IMG/VR virus record: IMGVR_UViG_3300030419_003599
Location: 1 to 64,000 of that record
Length of the DNA stretch: 64,000 nucleotides
Origin: a virus
Direction: 5' to 3' (one strand)
Shown here: piece by piece, positions 60,999-64,000 of the stretch
Numbering within the stretch: position 1 is the stretch's first letter
How the letters are laid out: the number at the start of each line of letters is the position of its first letter
Translations under genes and position numbers: made by a program
Notes under the pieces: generated by a model
Told to the model about the DNA's origin: nothing
Database searches by the model: none
Seen by the model: the letters and a program-made list of their open reading frames with translations, nothing else

Positions 60999-62471
60999 AT
61001 GGCAGTAGTAACAAATGGGAAAACTGGTCGTTCAGACGCAGACCATCCTACAGCAATGAAAGTGGCTCGCACCCCTGTATTTGTTGATAATTGCATACAT
61101 CATGGTACTTATAATGCAGGTAAAGTGACGCCATCCACGCGCGGAGATTTCCAAATAACTAACTCTCAATCTTACTTAACTATAGAAGAAGAATCAGGTA
61201 TTAGACTAGTCCACCGACAAACAGATGGGCATAATTATACTGGTGATGTATTCTTTAATGATGGTAAATTAACTACAGGAAGTACTCGTCCTGCCATCTT
61301 GTATGGGGTAGACAATGATTCTCAACGCTTAGTAGCAGAAAGCGTAGAGAGCGCAAGCATTGGCAGCCGACTCATCCTACCTAATATGAAAGGCTCTTCG
61401 TTGTCAAAGATAGGCTTCACAGAAACGGCAGTGCGCTTAGGCCAAGAAGTAGATGTAGGATTACGAACTACTGATTTAGCAATGCGTTTGGCTGAACCTC
61501 TAGGTGAAGTACTTACTTCTGTTAATATCGCTGACAAATCCAAACCGTCTTCATCTTATTCCCAAAGGATGCATCATTCACAAAAGTTCCTTTCTCAAGA
61601 TTTCAGTGGAGTCAATCTTAGCACAGCCTTGCGCTATACAGGGAGACATGATGGGCGCATTCTTTACTACGATAAGTGGGGCAATCTGCTCTACATACCA
61701 TTCCGTTCAGGAGGGACAGGTCGCCGCCTAAGAGGCTCATTAACTCAAGGGGGACAAACTCGCAATACCATAGAAGATTCACCTAATCGCGTTACAGTCA
61801 TGGGTAAACAGAGGGCGTTAAACGATAACAATGTTGTCACCATTGATGACCGCTCCTCCCAGCACAGTAAGGATAGCAGTCAAACTGTCCGGCAAGGGAC
61901 TCCTGTGCAAGACCCTACTGTCAAGAATGTCACTGATGGTCGTAGAGTGGGCAGGCAAATATTACGGGCACATGCGGCTACAAAAGGGTCATTGAGTATT
62001 GGCAAGCAAGCCAATGCTTGGGATTTGCGTGCAGGAGATATTGTGCAATATGAAGGTAGAGAAGGTAGAGAGACTCTTGTCGTGTCTAGTTCCACTCATC
62101 GTATGTCAAATAGAGAGAGTGATTTTGACTTTTTGTCTCTTTCTGTGGGCGTTGAGGGAGTTTTACAGGGTATAACTGACAGTGCAATTGCCCTTGGAGA
62201 CCTGCTTCCCGACAATACAACCCAACTCAAAAAGGAAGAAATGGGGCTTTTCCTTGATTTTACACTCAGGACTACCCTAATAGTGAAGGAGCGATTAGTT
62301 ACTAGACAAGGTAAGCGCATCGGCCACAACACAGGGAGTTACCCGAATGGCATCGGCCCAAGCGTCATTGGCCGCAAACATCAAACGGGGTACGCTACTG
62401 AAGGGGACAGCAATGGGGAGTCCGCCGGTAGTAACAAAAATATTTACGCATTTAAGGAGGTTGTAATTTAA
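60999..62471 (+). CDS. Baseplate hub-like tail protein (490 aa)
   Basis: ATG 60999 with GGAGTGAT upstream is favoured over GTG 60990. The middle and C-terminal parts (RILYYDKWGNLLYIPFRSGG; NRVTVMGKQRALNDNNVVTI; AGDIVQYEGREGRETLVVSS; FDFLSLSVGVEGV) have the pattern of tail hub (late-control D / gp27-like) proteins that join tube and fibres. DLAMRLAEPL recalls the tag core but lacks EPM and is probably chance. Confidence 0.6.
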   Translation: MAVVTNGKTGRSDADHPTAMKVARTPVFVDNCIHHGTYNAGKVTPSTRGDFQITNSQSYLTIEEESGIRLVHRQTDGHNYTGDVFFNDGKLTTGSTRPAILYGVDNDSQRLVAESVESASIGSRLILPNMKGSSLSKIGFTETAVRLGQEVDVGLRTTDLAMRLAEPLGEVLTSVNIADKSKPSSSYSQRMHHSQKFLSQDFSGVNLSTALRYTGRHDGRILYYDKWGNLLYIPFRSGGTGRRLRGSLTQGGQTRNTIEDSPNRVTVMGKQRALNDNNVVTIDDRSSQHSKDSSQTVRQGTPVQDPTVKNVTDGRRVGRQILRAHAATKGSLSIGKQANAWDLRAGDIVQYEGREGRETLVVSSSTHRMSNRESDFDFLSLSVGVEGVLQGITDSAIALGDLLPDNTTQLKKEEMGLFLDFTLRTTLIVKERLVTRQGKRIGHNTGSYPNGIGPSVIGRKHQTGYATEGDSNGESAGSNKNIYAFKEVVI

Positions 62472-62818
62472 TGGCGACACTAACAAGAGCGAAACGATTA
62501 TTGATAGATACATTGGCTAATAACATCAACGAAGTAGTACTAGGTTTTGATGGTACTTATGCCACACCAGATGATGGTTCTGCCGGGCGCCCTGCTGTCA
62601 CACTTACCCCCACGATTACAGTATTAGATGACACTAGTCTGTTAGTAGAAGCCACTCTAGGGACTCAACATAGTTTCACAGAATCTTTGAAAGAAGTTTA
62701 TGTGCAATTCCGTGCCGCTGACGGCACTTTCACCCCTATAGGGCGCTACACCATCCTACCAATAGCCAAGAATGACGAGAACGAGGTTCATATACAACTA
62801 CTTGTGGAGGTTATCTGA
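62471..62818 (+). CDS. Small baseplate or tail-tip protein (115 aa)
   Basis: GGAGGTTGT upstream. Beta-rich with a helix at the start (ATLTRAKRLLIDTLANNINE) and strands (VTLTPTITVLDDTSLLVEAT; VHIQLLVEVI). TAATG and TGATG-style overlaps with neighbours. No family recognised; a tail-tip component from position. Confidence 0.55.
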   Translation: MATLTRAKRLLIDTLANNINEVVLGFDGTYATPDDGSAGRPAVTLTPTITVLDDTSLLVEATLGTQHSFTESLKEVYVQFRAADGTFTPIGRYTILPIAKNDENEVHIQLLVEVI

Positions 62819-63957
62819 TGCCCGGCAACCCCTTATCAGGCCATACGGCGGCTAATACCTCCGATACTGTAGATGGACTCCGTGACGGTGACCACATCCT
62901 TTCCCCTTCTTTTACCAATGCATACGAAGGAATCCATGGTAATGGCATCATACTCTTAGAGGACGGGGATGCTTCTGATTCAGACCGCAATAATCCTACT
63001 AACCTACCCGGAGCGTGCTCCAAACATGATGCAGATACAGTGAATGTCAAAGGGGGTCACTGCGTTATAGACGGAGTGGTCTATACTTTCGGTGGAGGCC
63101 CCGGTGCCACATACCCATTGAACATAACCAATGCAGGCAACAATGTACGGGGTTCTTCATCGGCCTTGCACGCCACTACTCCCCAAGAGGTGCTTTACAC
63201 CATTTATGTCACCCCTGATGACGGTGGGGGTAGTGCCACTTCTAACATCTGTTACATGCAGGGCACTATCATAACTAAATCTTCGGCATCTTATGCGGAT
63301 GGCCCTAGTGCTTATTTGACTGACCCCCATGGCGGTACTCTCGGTTCATTGTCTAATTTCCAATGCGTTGTATTGGCAGTAGTTAGAGCAGATAACGGGG
63401 CAAGTTCTACAGGCCCAGACAACATAAATATCCTAGAGATAAATGACAAACGCCACTTCTTAAACGGGGGACCATTCTATATGCACCCAATGGAAACAGA
63501 AGCGGGCACTCCTGTAGATAGCCACACTGACCTTGATGCATTACACGCAAGCGGTGTGCAAGATGGCGATTTCACTGCCTCCACTTTAGGGGGTCTATGG
63601 CTTGGTCAAGGCACAAGCGGAGCCCAGTCTCTTTTCTTTAGTGGTAAAGATGCAGGGGGGACGCGCTTCACTCGGGCAGTAGATACAATGGGGGATGTAG
63701 AAGTTATCAGCACTAGTGCTAACCAGACCTTCACTCATAACGGTAAGCGTATTTGGATAATCACAGCGGGCTCTGGCCTCAACCTTAACCCAAGCGGTAC
63801 ATTCTACGAAGGCTATACTGTAGAGGTGCGCGCAATCACCAACACTGTCACTTTTGATAGCACTGCCCTCAATCAAGCCGTGGCTGCTGGTAGGTATGCC
63901 CGCTTCGCTTATACTGGCTCAGCGTGGGTCAAGGTGTTCATGGTGGCGACTCTCTGA
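62818..63957 (+). CDS. Tail fibre-like protein (379 aa)
   Basis: Begins MPGNPLSGHTAANTSDTVDG with repeated Gly/Thr/Asp-rich strands, and ends with a compact beta domain (YEGYTVEVRAITNTVTFD, then GRYARFAYTGSAWVKVFMV) seen at the end of fibre and appendage proteins, where the chain folds around a trimer axis. N-terminal LEDGDASDSDRNN is polar and loop-like. Probably a receptor-binding fibre attached to the hub. Confidence 0.6.
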   Translation: MPGNPLSGHTAANTSDTVDGLRDGDHILSPSFTNAYEGIHGNGIILLEDGDASDSDRNNPTNLPGACSKHDADTVNVKGGHCVIDGVVYTFGGGPGATYPLNITNAGNNVRGSSSALHATTPQEVLYTIYVTPDDGGGSATSNICYMQGTIITKSSASYADGPSAYLTDPHGGTLGSLSNFQCVVLAVVRADNGASSTGPDNINILEINDKRHFLNGGPFYMHPMETEAGTPVDSHTDLDALHASGVQDGDFTASTLGGLWLGQGTSGAQSLFFSGKDAGGTRFTRAVDTMGDVEVISTSANQTFTHNGKRIWIITAGSGLNLNPSGTFYEGYTVEVRAITNTVTFDSTALNQAVAAGRYARFAYTGSAWVKVFMVATL

Positions 63958-64000
63958 TGGGCAGGCTATTGGATAAACTCAAGCGCACTTGCCCTCAGTG
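63957..64000 (+). CDS. Start of next gene (partial)
   Basis: ATG overlaps the fibre stop (TGATG). The 14 codons read MGRLLDKLKRTCPQ and the next base pair starts another Cys-like codon, suggesting a small zinc-ribbon protein. Cut by the window edge. Confidence 0.5.
   Translation, partial: MGRLLDKLKRTCPQ

Noticed and set aside
60990-62471. Tag copy in the hub-like protein (DLAMRLAEPL)
   Set aside because: It shares only the DLAMRL core, lacks the E-P-M part and the final LLK, and lies inside a folded domain. Treated as chance.
1-64000. tRNA genes, CRISPR arrays, integrase or attachment sites
   Set aside because: None was recognised by reading both strands; repeats present are intragenic protein repeats or short palindromes.

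Overview
The window is the virion-morphogenesis half of a tailed double-stranded DNA virus (Caudoviricetes type). It carries a large terminase with intact ATPase and nuclease motifs, a portal, a prohead serine protease, an HK97-like major capsid protein, connectors, a tail tube, a tail-assembly chaperone pair joined by a probable -1 frameshift, a short tape measure, distal-tail and hub-like proteins, and an exceptionally long (about 5,500-residue) tail protein. No contractile sheath, integrase, polymerase, helicase, endolysin, tRNA or CRISPR was seen, so replication and lysis functions must lie elsewhere. The host cannot be read directly. The many zinc-ribbon proteins, an AbrB-type regulator, a Ras/Arf-like GTPase and an HMG-CoA lyase would fit a virus of a planktonic archaeon, but this is inference only. 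Genes are tightly packed, with ATGA, TAATG and TGATG overlaps and usually a GGAG/GAGGTG ribosome-binding site.

Layout. 1-5.8 kb: the 3' part of a long multi-module protein, an HMG-CoA lyase and small proteins, one with a membrane segment. 5.7-7.3 kb: a minus-strand pair, a GNAT-domain protein plus a coupled small membrane protein. 7.3-12.6 kb: a plus-strand cluster of membrane/coiled-coil proteins, a small GTPase, an AbrB-like regulator and zinc-binding or Gln-rich proteins. 12.6-12.8 kb: a minus-strand zinc-ribbon gene. 12.9-24 kb: a zinc/HTH protein (candidate small terminase), large low-complexity proteins, TerL, a LAGLIDADG-domain protein and the portal. 24-34 kb: a 1,863-residue protein with a degenerate DNA-ligase-like domain, then protease and capsid. 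34-43 kb: connectors, tail tube, chaperones and tape measure. 43-64 kb: distal tail, giant protein, hub and fibre genes.

The most striking unexplained feature is a short peptide, consensus [GS]-E-P-M-[DE]-[LI]-A-x-R-L-L-K. It occurs eight times in the first gene and again in at least seven other genes on both strands, at N-termini, C-termini or between modules. The bearers include GNAT-like, ParB-like, DUF3293-like and zinc-finger modules and lie around the head genes. The working hypothesis is a virion cargo or sorting tag, comparable in logic to the capsid-targeting sequences of T4 internal proteins, that loads host-directed effectors into the head. Other points of note are the viral HMG-CoA lyase, a GTPase next to membrane proteins, the pseudo-ligase domain, and hairpins covering ribosome-binding sites in the divergent gaps.
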